From Dinochytrium kinnereticum (taxonomy: Eukaryota; Chytridiomycota; Chytridiomycetes; Chytridiales; Chytridiaceae), in contig JADGJT010000024.1 of the NCBI GenBank assembly GCA_027604005.1, positions 43,065-107,064 on the forward strand: a stretch of 64,000 nucleotides of DNA. Reading direction: 5' to 3'. How positions within the stretch are numbered: the stretch's first letter is position 1; every line of letters starts with the position of its first letter. Shown here in pieces: positions 10,161-21,151 of this stretch. The translations under genes were made by a program, and so were the position numbers. The notes under the pieces are model-generated. The model was given only the letters and a program-made list of their open reading frames with translations. It was not told the DNA's origin and ran no database searches.

Positions 10161-13100
10161 TTACTTGAAACCAATCCACGCCATTATCGGGTACCCTACA
10201 CCCAAAATTCCAGCCCAAGCAACGACGCTCGCTGGAAGACCAACTTTGATAAAGTCAATAACGCTAAGCCAAGGCTCGCCAGTGTGATCTTCCAATGATA
10301 TGGCATTCATGTTAGGGAACGAAGACACTGGTAATCCCATAGCACCCGAGCACATTAAAGCTGCAGAATTTGACAAAAAAGATTTGGTGGGATTTCACAT
10401 TAGCAACGGAAAGAAAGTCGGAGAAAGGCATATTCAACATACCAATAGCCATGACAAACATCCTGGGTTGAGGGTCGGGTAGATTAGCTCCAATCTGAGC
10501 TACCACAGGTAAGAGAATCAAGGCCGCCACGGTATGGGAGATGAAGGATGCGACGACTAAGACCACACCAGAGAAAAGGAGGATGCAAAGGAAGGGAGTC
10601 AAGCCTGCGAGATGCGGGGTGATGTAGGAGGTGATTTCAGCGAGGAGACCGCTTGAATCAACGGCTTTTCCGAGAGAGGTACCACCCATTGCGAGGATAA
10701 CAACTAGTAGGCAATGAAGGAGTTAGGCGATATGGGGAGAAAAGGTCATTTGAAGTAGAAAGGAAGAGGAGGGGGAGTTTAAACAAACGAACCGGTCCAA
10801 AGCTGCGAATTCCAATCATCCTTCGATAAGATCCCAGTCCCATAAAACGCAATAATCGGGAATAGCGCAATAATTCCCATATCCCCCACAACTCCCTCAA
10901 TAGAAGCCTCAATACACCAAAGTCCAATGGTAACAGCCGTAACCATCAATATATAAACCTGAGTTGGAGTGATCGGGTTATCCGCAAAGTGGTTTGACTT
11001 ATTAGGGAACGCCTCTGGGGGATCAACAGTGGGGTCACCAGTGTGGCTGCCAGGCCGGTAAACCAGCAAGAGGATCAACCAGATCGCCAGATCAACGACT
11101 ATGCATACAGGAAGAGATATAGCGAACCATTGGAGCCAAGAGATTGCAGGCTGCATAGCCCCAACAGCAATGATGTTTTGAGGCGAGGAGATAGGGGAGG
11201 CCATTCCGCCGACGTTTGCGGCGAGAGCAATGCCCATGATAAGACATTTAGCGTAGGGAGAGCGGCTGGGGAGGTTTCGCAGGATTGGCTAGGTGTTCAA
11301 ATAGGATTAGAGGGGGCTCGAACAGTAAAAGGCAGGCATAGCCCGCAAAAGGTGAAGAACGAAGAAAGAATTGCGAGCTTACCGCGATCAATGAAAAGCA
11401 CAGAACAGGTGCAGCAACATTTGAGATCCACATACTCGCAAAAGTGCTCACGAAAATATTCGCAAGCACAACAAACCTAGGTTCGCTCCCCGCTTTATCC
11501 AACACAATGCTTGCAAGTCCTTTTGCAATGTGGTGCTTGCTAAGAGCCGCGGCAAGACTGAACCCACCCAAGAGAAGCATGATGACAGGGGAGAACATCT
11601 CAGAGAAGACGCGCTTGGCAGCCGATTTGGCGTCTAGTCGAATGTGGTCGACCATGCCATCGGGACCTTGTACTGCAGCCCGGGTCACGCGGAGAGTCAC
11701 AACGAGAAGGGGGACGCAGAGAGAAGTAACAAAAAGGGGAAGTACCTATAGATCGATGGTTATGTTATGTTTAAAGAATTGAGAATAGTTTAATGGAAAT
11801 GAGGAATAGAGGGGTGAAAACCCATATCGCCATACCTCAAATGCCCAAAGAGCAGACGCAAGGACCAATATAGCCATACAATTTTGCTGCTCGACAGATT
11901 TAAACATAGGGTAATATAAGAAAGCGATGAACATCGCCATAAAGCCGCAAAAGTAAAGGAACTTGGGTTTCGTCAAGCCTTCGAGCAGAGCATTGCAAAT
12001 TCCCTTTTTACCAGCCCCATTGCCCACACCTAAATCCTCTCCAACCGACTTTTTTCTTCTAACGCCAAGAGACGCAGTCCTTCTCTCCTGCTGAATCATG
12101 TCCCTCCAGATAGTGTTCCTTTCCCATACAATATGCTCACGAAGATGAGATTTCAGCTCAGAGGAAGCCTGGGCGAGGTTATTGTCGGCAGAGATTCTCG
12201 CGTAGAGGGAGACGACGCGGTCCACCTCATTCTTTAGTCGATCCGATGCGGGCGAGGTGAAAGGGTAGCATGCATCAACACGAGCCATATAGGCAGACTT
12301 GAGACGGTACCCAGTAACCTTCTCGTACTTTTTCAAAATCTTTGAGAAGCCAGTATGGTTAAGCTCACGGTACTCGTGAAGATCATTAAGGCACACGAAG
12401 ATGCTGGTCGCCTCCTTCCGGAACTTTAATCGTTGAACCTTATTGCTAGGGCGGTTCCAAAATGTATAGCTCGCAGTGTTGGCACCTGCTCCGGCGCCAC
12501 CGAGGAGGAAAGAGGTTGCGCTACTTGCGCTTGTATAACCTCCGGCACCAGCAGAGAGGGGTCCAGCGGAAGAGTTTCCGGTGGAGATAGAGATATGATC
12601 GGGGTTGGTGATGCTACGACGGAGAGGTCGCTGTGCGCTTGCGACGTAGGATGAAGAGGAAGTGTCGCCATCGCTCTCAGCAAGTGCCGCATTATCAAAG
12701 CTTGGGATAGGGGCCCTCCGACCACTGCTCGACGAGTTACCACCTAAAGGGTGACTTCGAATGTCGTCGAAGCCTTCATACTGCGATATCTCACCAGAGA
12801 AGTACAGCGCGTCTGTAAGGAGTTCCTTCTCCTTGCGGCCGTAAAAGTTCACAATCTTTTCGAGCTGGTCGTCAAGAAGCTCGGTGAAGAAGCCTTCAAT
12901 TCGTTCGCGTGTTGGAAGGGAAGACGGATCAGGGGCAGAGTTACGGCGTGTTGGGCCGCTACCGAGGAGAGGGCTGCTTTCGTCGTCTGTGGGTCTCTGG
13001 GGTTGGGGAGTTGTGGCGGTCATGAAAACGGCAGGGTCTACCTCGTGGTAGGACATTGGGAGGGTCACCAAACCAAGCTTGGCTTTTTCTATCAGGTACA

Positions 13101-13430
13101 CCCATTTCTGCCAGAAAAGATGTGCCAAGTCAGTATCTTTTAACTTCATGAGGATCAAACCTTTAGGTTCGAGTAAGCACTATTCAGCAAAATAGTGGGT
13201 AGAAGCATTTAGACGAATCATGGCATTTACAGGGTGATAAAAAAAAAAGGATGCGTGATGCCTACATGTAATCTGTGGAAAGAAGCGTTCAGCGTGTGGA
13301 AACCAAAAGGTTGTGAGCAACCCTAACGAAGATTGAAAAGCGCAAAACAAAACAAACAAGCATAGGGTCCCTACTAACGTTCTTGCCACTCAGGTGACCC
13401 ATTCAACTGAATACTATGCGAAAACTTCAT
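10161..13430 (-). CDS. PHO91: SPX-domain SLC13-type phosphate transporter (Pho87/Pho90/Pho91 family)
   Basis: Eight exons (13379-13430, 13266-13272, 13161-13179, 11836-13107, 11383-11745, 10793-11288, 10443-10703, 10161-10360) give 889 residues. The N-terminus is an SPX domain: MKFSHSIQLNGSPEWQ, then YIAYSNLKKWVYLIEKA, then a helix pair around ELNHTGFSKILKKYEKVTG with the Lys-rich inositol-pyrophosphate-binding surface. From about residue 420 come a dozen hydrophobic segments of the divalent anion:Na+ symporter type, with NVGGMASPISSPQNIIA and ALMCSGAMGLPVSSFPN as the two related signature loops. The family imports phosphate at the plasma membrane or exports it from the vacuole, gated by SPX. 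Which yeast paralogue it matches cannot be told here; the symbol marks the family. One exon is only 7 nt long; without it the frame stops. Confidence 0.9.
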
Positions 13431-14394
13431 GCTGTCAACCCCCGTGGACCCCTACCTTAGTTCAAGATTATACTATCGAGATTCACTGCACTGGGCCACA
13501 AGTCCGAAAGATGGATTGAGACTCTAAAGGAGCGGATGTAATGCTTTACTTCCCGAAGACCTTGAAGCCTCCCCAGCTGCTCTCTTGATATTGCTACAGG
13601 TACCAACTGGGTTTGAATAAATCAAAGGGTTGGGAGACGAGTGTCAACAATGATTTTGTCAAGAGGATGCGAGGCAGAATTGGAGATGACCAGTCTCTCT
13701 GTCCCCGCAAATGCGTGTATGTATGAAAGAAGGGAAAAGCGAGGCCTCACACTGCTACCTTTGACCACCACGTCGAAATGCCGGCCCTTCAGTAGAGTGC
13801 CTCCCTTGGGTGTGATGAGGGTATGCAGAGCCGCCGTCGCTGTGGTCAGTTTGCTGCTGCAGGTATTCCCGGTCTGCCCCTCGCTACGAGTGGTCTTAAC
13901 CCAAAATAAGCTAGGTGACGGTGGATGTGAAGGAGCGTTGACGGTGGTATCTGTCTGGGGTGATGCCAGCAGAAGGAGGATGTGATCGTCTCTGTATGGC
14001 GAAATATTTTTTTCTTTTTTTGGGAGCGCCCGTCTCGCGTTTTACCTCTCTCTTCAGAAGTGTCCGTCAGCGATACGTTGACGGCATATGCTGCCTATCC
14101 GGGAAGAAGCTACGGGTCGATTGCCGACATTTACCAGCGCAATGGCTCCAATCAAGGAAGAGGATGTGAGTATGGGCCAAATCCCCAATCATTTGATGCC
14201 TTTGGTAGTTTACTTCCACCAGTTTAACGCGCCACGCTCCATCCATGCTGCTTTAACATGTGAAGGAGCGAGCTGAACAGAATGTGATAGGGAAGAGTGT
14301 GATAGAAAAACTTCTGGGCGGCGGATGTGTCTTTATGTGCAGGCATGGGTGAGGTTGCGTCAGGAGACAAAACTGAGAAAAAAAGGTCCCGCGA
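13431..14394. other. Intergenic stretch, no gene seen
   Basis: This lies between the SPX transporter start and the CAP gene stop, both on the minus strand. Several open frames of 60-115 codons exist on the plus strand but show no domain, no coherent splice pattern and no homologue that I recognise. Confidence 0.45.
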
Positions 14395-15031
14395 TCACAG
14401 CTCATCCTTCAAGCCCTCCGTCCATTTGTCGCTCGTTTTGGTTTCGTAGAGGCAGACCGCGACCGTGCAGTAATGATGACCAAATCTTCCGGTGATCGCT
14501 GAGCAGCCGACGTGGGTCTCTTTCTTTGAGACGATCTGGCGGGTTTAAAAAATGAATACTTCCATAACCCGAGAGCGTTTCGCAGCTGATTCCGAATAAA
14601 CATCTCACCCTCTTCTTCTCCTTGCTATAGTCAGCGCTCTTTTCCCCTTTCCAATCGACCCAAGCCTGCACCGCATCTGTCAATAGATTATCACTGGCAA
14701 CGATGGGATTGTGGTGAGCTTTTTTGTGCAGGATGCTTGCCCGCTTTCCATTCCGCTCCGTGTTAGCTTCACTAGCTCTAACCCTCTCGCGGGCATCCGG
14801 GCTTGAGCAGATATCATCCTTAGAGAGCGCACGGGCCAGCGTGTCGGCCTCGTAGGCCAGATCAAAGTCCCAGGAGAGGGGATCCACCCTTGCGTTCTTT
14901 CGCTGGTCGTTGTGGAGCTGGAGGGTCGTAAGGACCTCTCTTGATGAAAAAGGTTGCGCATTGATGCTTGAGGGGAGCTCAAGAACGAGAAGCGACAGCA
15001 GGAGCAGGGAAAAGATCCTCGATGGGGTCAT
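14395..15031 (-). CDS. CAP/SCP (PR-1-like) domain protein with signal peptide and C-terminal KDEL
   Basis: Two exons (14609-15031, 14535-14395, 73-nt intron) give 187 residues. The first ATG gives a classic signal peptide (SRIFSLLLLSLLVLELP, cleavage likely after SINA, about residue 25). The mature part starts like a CAP domain: LHNDQRKNARVDPLSWD, then YEADTLARAL. The second exon supplies THVGCSAITGRFGHHYC, equivalent to the VGC..C core of CAP proteins. The usual G-H-F-T-Q segment before it is largely missing, so the domain is short and perhaps divergent. The last four residues are KDEL (AAG GAT GAG CTG TGA), the ER retrieval signal. Most CAP proteins are secreted, so retention in the ER would be unusual. 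Reading through the intron would instead give a frameshifted tail. Confidence 0.75.
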
Positions 15032-18000
15032 GATCGTCCTTATCCTCTGAAATTTCAATGCGAATAATACTACAGTAAAGAAAGTTGCTGTTGATGATTG
15101 GATGCAAGTGCTGGCTGTCTATCCTAATTGACGGTCGACCGCGACAATAGCATGCGGATGAATCGATTGCGGAGGCAGGCGGTGGAAGGATGGATTCATT
15201 GAGAAGGAGTGGATGCAGCCAGAATTCATGCGTTTAATCATGTCCAGAATACCTGTACATTATTGAAAGGATCTATCGATGAAAAGGATGGGTTTTGTTG
15301 TCGATGAGAAATACGAAAGATCAAAGAGTCCCAATAGCAAAGGAGAAGAGCTACCATCTTCCAAGCACTGATGAGTCTGACAAGTATTGTGCAGTCTTCC
15401 TCAAATCAATGCCCAACGACTTGTGCTTGCTAGATTACCCCCTCCATTGCGATCTGTATCGCCTCCGACGATGCTTGATAATAGTTGAACGAGTCCTTAA
15501 CTTCCTGTGAACAGCGAGCTTCTTTTTTCCTCTTCAATCCTGCAACCCCCTGAAGTTTTTTCGTTCACGCCCCTAACCAGCAACCAACTATCGTCATCAA
15601 CCACAGCCTTTTGACGGACAAGGGCGTTTCACATATCGTGTATGATATGTGCGCGATAGGTCCTCGTGAATGTCTATCAAACTGCTGAATTCGTTTGAAA
15701 TTCCTTTGAGTGGGAGTCGTGATTTTTATTGCAAAGAAGTAGGATTCATGTTTTGTTTCTGCCGACCCAGAGCCAGAGAGCAAGAGGCGTCTACTGTCGC
15801 GTTGCTGCCATGGCTTCGCCGTCTCTTGCAGAGTCCAAAGGAACAAGAGGGGTTTTTTTAAGAGGCCTTTTTCAAGTGGACATAGAATTGTGTTAATATT
15901 TTATAAAGTTACCTTCAAGTCCACAAATAAAGGACTTGGTTTGGACAGTGATATGCGGTCTTATAAATCTAACTCGCTTGTATCATTTTGGGTGTGCCTC
16001 TTTTTACTCCAACCTCACCATTGCTGCCCCGAACAAGCCTTAAAGAGATTCAGAGTCGAACTGGTGGAGGCCTTTAATTACAAGGTCACCACACGACACT
16101 CCAGCGTCTCTTTTTCCTCCTTTTTCGTATCTCGCCCCCTTCGCGCGATGCGGTCCTTCCCGCTTCTCTTGCTCGTTCTTTCAACCCAGTCTTGTCCTTG
16201 TTATCGCTTTCGTCCTCTCCAACTCCACCCTTTGACGCTGACGACATCTTGCTGGACTCGCAGCCGGTCGGCGCCAAGACAGTGGTCGCCCTTGCAGTCC
16301 CCTGTCGAACTTCGCCTTTGACTCTACCGGCAAGAAAGCTGAGCTCCTAGACCTCCTGGTTTCCTTCGGCCCTCCGGCTCCTCTGTTTTCTGACAATGCT
16401 TGGCATGAGTACTTATCTGCGTCTCTCGACCGCTCCGGTGGTCATTCGTTCTCCGGATCGTATGGGGGGTTGGCATCCACCTCATCGGCCTCTTTATCAT
16501 CATCCTCCGCCCCACTCCTGCCAGTTCCGTCACCGGTTGTCGCCCTGTCCATTACGACCCGGTCGGTTGCTTCGGCTAGCTCCTCATTAGCTCCTTCCTC
16601 CACGTCCGCCGCTGCTAAAGGAAAAATCTCGATCCGCACTCCATCCACATCTTCTGCAGCCTCTTTGTTGGAAAGCGAGTTCCGGATGGGTCACGAGAAG
16701 ACGGATGATGAAGTGTATTGGGGAATGCTTTGTCAACACAAGGTGATTAGGGAGTTGTTCAGCTGTTGTAGTTGTTGAGTTATTGTTCTCCATGCATGTT
16801 GTATGCACTATATATAGTGTGGAGTTGAAGGGGGGAGTAGTCCGCCCTTCAATCCATATTAAGCAATAAACATGAAGGTGAAGACTGTATCTGCCAATAA
16901 AGGAGATATTAGCTGAAGTGTTGCTACGGGCTCTGTGACCGTCACAGTGGCATCTTGACTGAAGGGGATCTGGGCAGGATCTGGGAATATCCCGCAACCA
17001 TCTGTGTCACCATGTGTGACCACTGTATAACAGGAATATCTCGTGTGAGATATTCTACACTTTATTTTCAACACTCTTTGGTCCCACCATTGCTGCGGAC
17101 CCCTCCCTGCGCGCTCAGATCCAGGCCCTCCTTTCCCCTCCGTTCGGTGTGAGATTATTGAGAACCTCATCAAGAGGCACAAGTGCGTAAGCTATCTTTT
17201 TGTGATAGTATAAATATGTCTTCGTTGACATCTCAGTTCTCGCCGCCTTTTCATTATTTTCCCTCTCACGGGTTTTTCATACTTCTTTCCGTCTGCTACA
17301 TATGAGGGTTTTTATTGAAGAAAAGGTTGACATCCAGGCTTACCAGGCGCGTAATATCCGAGATGCCGTAGGATATCCGAGAACCCCACATACCCCCCAT
17401 ACCATTTATATTTGTGTGAAGTCAACTAAAGTTAAACAGATTTAGTTACACCCAAGTGCTTCAAGAATGCACTGATCAGGCCAGCCTCTGGCTGTACTGA
17501 CCCCTTTACCCTTATCATTATTTTCGTGTTTCAGTGTATCTGGAGTGCGCCTGTTTCGGACTCCGCCGGGGGAGATCTTGCTGAACCCTAAAGTAGTTGG
17601 TATGTGCTGTGGATTTCCTCTGGCATGATTCCCACAAAGGTCCAGGTGATCTAACAAACTCTGTTCATTCTGGTATGTGATGACATGCCTCTTGTGATGC
17701 CTAAGAGTGGGAGTGCAGTGCTTGCAAGGCCCACAGAGGATGAGATCATATGGCTAAAATGGCTTGCTGGTGAATATGGGGCCTTGTACACTCCTTGGAG
17801 CAGGACAGACTCCCTCCCAGTAGATCAGGTCTACTAAGGTACGTTTTACCTCCGTTCTTAGTTACTACCTTTCCCCTTTCCTCTTTACTCCATATAGAAA
17901 CAAAAAGAAAAATACGGAACCAAACAGCACAAACAAATCCTCGCTTCCACACGGAAGAGCGACAACCCTCTCCGACCACGAAGAACATTTGAGCTTGTCG

Positions 18001-18978
18001 ATCGGACTAGCACCATGTGGTTCTCTCCTCTATCAGTTGAGGCTAGATAGAGAGGGCCAAGAGAGAGAGCTTCACAACTTGTTAAGTTTACGATACCTCT
18101 TCCCTCCCATCTTCCTTTTATCATTCGAATTATGTTTGAACTTCTTTATTGGTTTTATTTTTAAAAAAGGGTTTGCGGAAAGGACCCCGTGGCCGCAGAG
18201 AAGTCGTCAGTGATGATGCCTCACGTCGCAGAAGAGATAATCCAAACAGACATAAAAAGGGCAGGATGGGAAAAGGTGGAAGGATAACTCTTGAAAAGGA
18301 AAACACTCTCTCTCTCCAAGATAAACAATTTTAAGTTCTAAGACCCACAAAGTAACTTCAGACCCCAGCACCGCTGGCACTTGCCAGCCGGAAGTTCTTT
18401 ATTGAATTTTTAACATTACTTGTCTGGAGGTGATGAGAGGCTTGGCCTTGTAAGGAGTACTACGACGTGCCCGTGACCAGCATGGAGGCTGGAACGTCGG
18501 CGGACGGCTTGGGAGCCATCCTCAGGGTAGATCTCCACAACTAGATTACTAGTTGATGATAAGATCCTGTTTATTGAGTCTGTTAGGTGGGAGGGAAGGA
18601 AGCCAAAAAATATGATGAATTCTGAGGTGACACTCAGAAATATGTCGGACTTTGTCAAGCACATCCATTATAGAAAATTTAATTAAAATTCTTACATGGA
18701 CAGAAAATTCAGTTTCTCCTCAATTGATTTTCCGTCTATTTCTACTTGGCCTTTTCAAAGATAATTCTTTTATTTTAATACGGCATGTCTTCATATAAAG
18801 GCCCTTTTCCAATTCACGCACCATTTCATTCTCTGTTGAAGAAAGAGAATTGAGGAAAGAAAAAAAAACCCCCCATACTCTGACACGAATCAAAAAGAAA
18901 AAACAAGCAAATAAAACTACACTAAATCCAATATGTGAGAAGGAAAAACCACCGCCAGCACCATCATCATCATCCCAT
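15032..18978. other. Gene-poor 3.9 kb stretch with relic-like sequence
   Basis: Apart from one broken open frame (16085-16778), no gene is supported. Around 16790-17060 several short palindromes cluster, including CACTATATATAGTG (about 16807-16820), GTGACCGTCAC, and paired TCACCATGTGTGA and GAATATCTCG/CGAGATATTC-like motifs. This suggests a degraded mobile element or solo LTR, but no convincing terminal repeat or target-site duplication was found. The part from 17830 to 18360 is AT-rich with no coherent coding frame. Confidence 0.35.
16085..16778 (+). pseudogene. Broken open frame with a SAP-like motif
   Basis: A plus-strand frame runs open to about 16300 (reading PPFDADDILLDSQPVGAKTV) and would stop soon after. 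Shifting by one base near 16296-16303 lets the reading continue to the TGA at 16776 (FDSTGKKAELLDLLVSFG, then a Ser/Ala-rich region, then GHEKTDDEVYWGMLCQHKV). The S-T-G-K-K-A-E-L-L-D-L-L stretch resembles the second helix of SAP DNA-binding motifs, which are common in fungal mobile-element proteins. No start codon or intron explains the phase change, so a frameshifted relic is the likeliest reading. It could also be chance. Confidence 0.25.
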
Positions 18979-21151
18979 CTACTTCCTTCCCTTCTTAGCT
19001 TTAGGAGCCGCTCGAGCTTTAGGCGCAGCCTTCCTGGCCGGTGCCTTCTTCGCGGCCTTCCTAGCAGGTGCCTTCTTCGCGGCCCTCTTCGGGGCCTTCC
19101 TGGCTGGTGCCTTCTTCGCGGCCTTCCTAGCAGGTGCCTTTTTCGCGGCCCTCTTCGCAGCCTTCCTGGCTGGTGCCTTCTTCGCGGCCCTCTTCGCGGC
19201 CTTCCTAGCAGGTGCCTTCTTCGCAGCCTTCCTAGCCGGTGCCTTCTTCGCGGCCCTCTTCGGGGCCTTCCTAGCAGCTGCCTTCTTCGCGGCTTTCCTC
19301 GCCGGTGACTTCTTCGCGGCCCTCTTCGCAGCTTTCCTCGCAGGTGACTTCTTCGCGGCCCTCTTCGCACCTTTCCTGGCAGGTGCCTTCTTCGCGGCCT
19401 TCTTCGCGGCCTTCCTAGCAGGTGACTTCTTCGCGGCCCTCTTCGCACCTTTCCTGGCAGGTGCCTTCTTCGCAGCCTTCCTAGCAGGTGACTTCTTCGC
19501 GGCCCTCTTCGCACCTTTCTTCGCCGGGGACTTCTTCGCGGACCTCTTCGCGGCCTTTGCTCCTTTAGCTTTAGGTCCCTTACGAGCTGCCGGGGTCTTC
19601 TTTTTGGGGCTCTTCGCTCCAGCCTTGGGAGCTTTCGATGTAGCCTTATTGCTGGTGTCGACAGGGGCCCACTTCTTCGCGGCCTTTGGAGAGCCAAGAG
19701 AGGCTTTGGTGATCCTTCCGACGGCGTCGGGGTTGGATTTTTTCAGGTTGGCGAGGGTAGCCTATACCAAAGTGTTGCGTGTTTATTTTTTTGGGGGGGG
19801 AGAGGGTGATGGGAGGCGAATGAATGTTGAATGAATCAGAACGAGCGTCAAGATAAAAACGGATACTTCACCTTAACATTGATGGTTCCATCCGCATTCT
19901 TCACCTGGCCCTTGTGGAAGGACTCGACGTTCTTGGCGACCTTGTTAGCGTGCTTCCTCTTGCATTCTTCGGATCCGGCGAGAGCGCGTGCGCGGCGGAA
20001 GAGACGCCTGGTTTCCGGGTTGTGGCGGCTTGAGAGCTCGACCATGCTACGACGGGCGAGGTCGCAGTGAATGTTGACACCAATATCCTTTCCGTTTACC
20101 TCGTACTTTGGGGTGATAATGGTTAGACTCTGGTGGCAAACAGGATGGATTGGAGAAAGAAAAATGTGGACAGGAAATTTGATATTTACGATGGCGAGGA
20201 CGTTTCCTTGCTTCCTTCCAGCGGTGGTCCTGTCTGCAGACTTGACGATTGGGTCAAGGGATTCAATGGACTTCAAAGTCGCTCCGGCAGGTGTGTATCC
20301 TGCCAACCTGAAGACGTAAATTGATTAGATATACAACGACTGGAGGTCATCTTACTTTGCTCGGACGGCGGTGTAATCAGCCTCGCTGGTACCAGCGATT
20401 CCAGCGTTTGATACAACAGTATCTGCAGCCTTATGGCCACCGACTTGGAGATTGTTTTTGAGACGAAGCTCAGGTGTGTCGCTTAGTACCTGAAGATTAT
20501 CAGATTTGGGTTGGGAGTGAAGTACATACGAAAGCCTCGGAATCGGCCTTTCTCCCAGCAGCAGTGCCGGCAGCTGTTGGATTGCATTAGAAGGTGGTTG
20601 GTGTAAGAGAGTGTGAATGAATAATGTGGGAAGGTGTTGCAGAGCTTGAACTCACTTGTGATCCCAACTCCAATAGCGCTCAATTCGTTTTTCCTGGCCT
20701 CGTCGACTTTTGCCAATTCAACTGGCTTGTTGGCTACAGCCTCACTCTTGGCCTTTTTATCGCCAGCAGCTTTTGCATCCTGAATGGCCTCGTCACAGCC
20801 GTCACACACTGCTGTACGCTCTGCAGACTTGACAGCATCTTGAAAAGAGAGAAGTGGTTGTTACTGCCTGTGCTTCGCGAGAATAAAACCACGATGATAG
20901 ATCATCCACTTACTGATCTTTCCAGCTTCAACCGCCTGATCGATTCTTCCTTTGACTGATCATGTAAGTTAGCCCAGTACATACACCCTTGCTGGAGGTT
21001 ATAAAGATGGCTTACTTGCAGCCTCCAACGCATCCTGCTCGGCCTGGCCAGGCAGTGGGTCAGCCTGGATAACCACGGAGAGGATGGCCAAGAAGAGCGC
21101 GACGAGGGCCCAGAAGCGGGCCCCGTTGACCGGGTTGATGTCCAGTCGCAT
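18979..21151 (-). CDS. Secretory-signal protein with a histone H1-like Lys/Ala/Pro repeat tail
   Basis: Eight exons (21016-21151, 20914-20955, 20656-20838, 20530-20573, 20356-20489, 20190-20307, 19872-20105, 18979-19761) give 557 residues. The first exon encodes a short n-region and a hydrophobic core (FWALVALFLAILSVVIQA, residues 13-30), a standard signal peptide. Residues about 45-300 form a soluble region with few cysteines (VCDGCDEAI; CDLARR; EECKRKHAN) and no domain that I recognise. From about residue 320 to the end the chain is almost only Lys, Arg, Ala and Pro. It holds about fifteen copies of (S/A)PA(R/K)K separated by AAKRAAKK-like units, as in linker-histone tails and bacterial AlgP. 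The role is unknown. A very basic secreted or ER-lumenal protein is implied, perhaps binding DNA, RNA or acidic polymers. Confidence 0.75.
19020..19600 (-). repeat. Degenerate 27-45 bp coding repeats of the H1-like tail
   Basis: The plus strand shows many copies of GGTGCCTTCTTCGCGGCC with TTCCTAGCAGG-type linkers. These encode A-A-K-K-A-P-A-R-K on the minus strand. The opposite strand is also open but would encode an implausible Phe/Ala/Leu polymer. Such repeats are prone to copy-number change. Confidence 0.8.

Noticed and set aside
13641..14276. Overlapping plus-strand frames between the SPX transporter and the CAP gene
   Set aside because: They are short, mutually overlapping and domain-free; chance open frames in a promoter region are the simpler reading.
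16750..17070. Solo LTR with TGTAG...CTACA ends
   Set aside because: The candidate ends lack a matching target-site duplication and no second copy lies in the window.
18935..19834. Plus-strand frame of 299 codons made of Ala, Phe and Leu repeats (AFFAAFLAG)
   Set aside because: It is the antisense shadow of the Lys/Ala/Pro tail. The minus strand has consistent splice sites, a signal peptide and coherent upstream exons.
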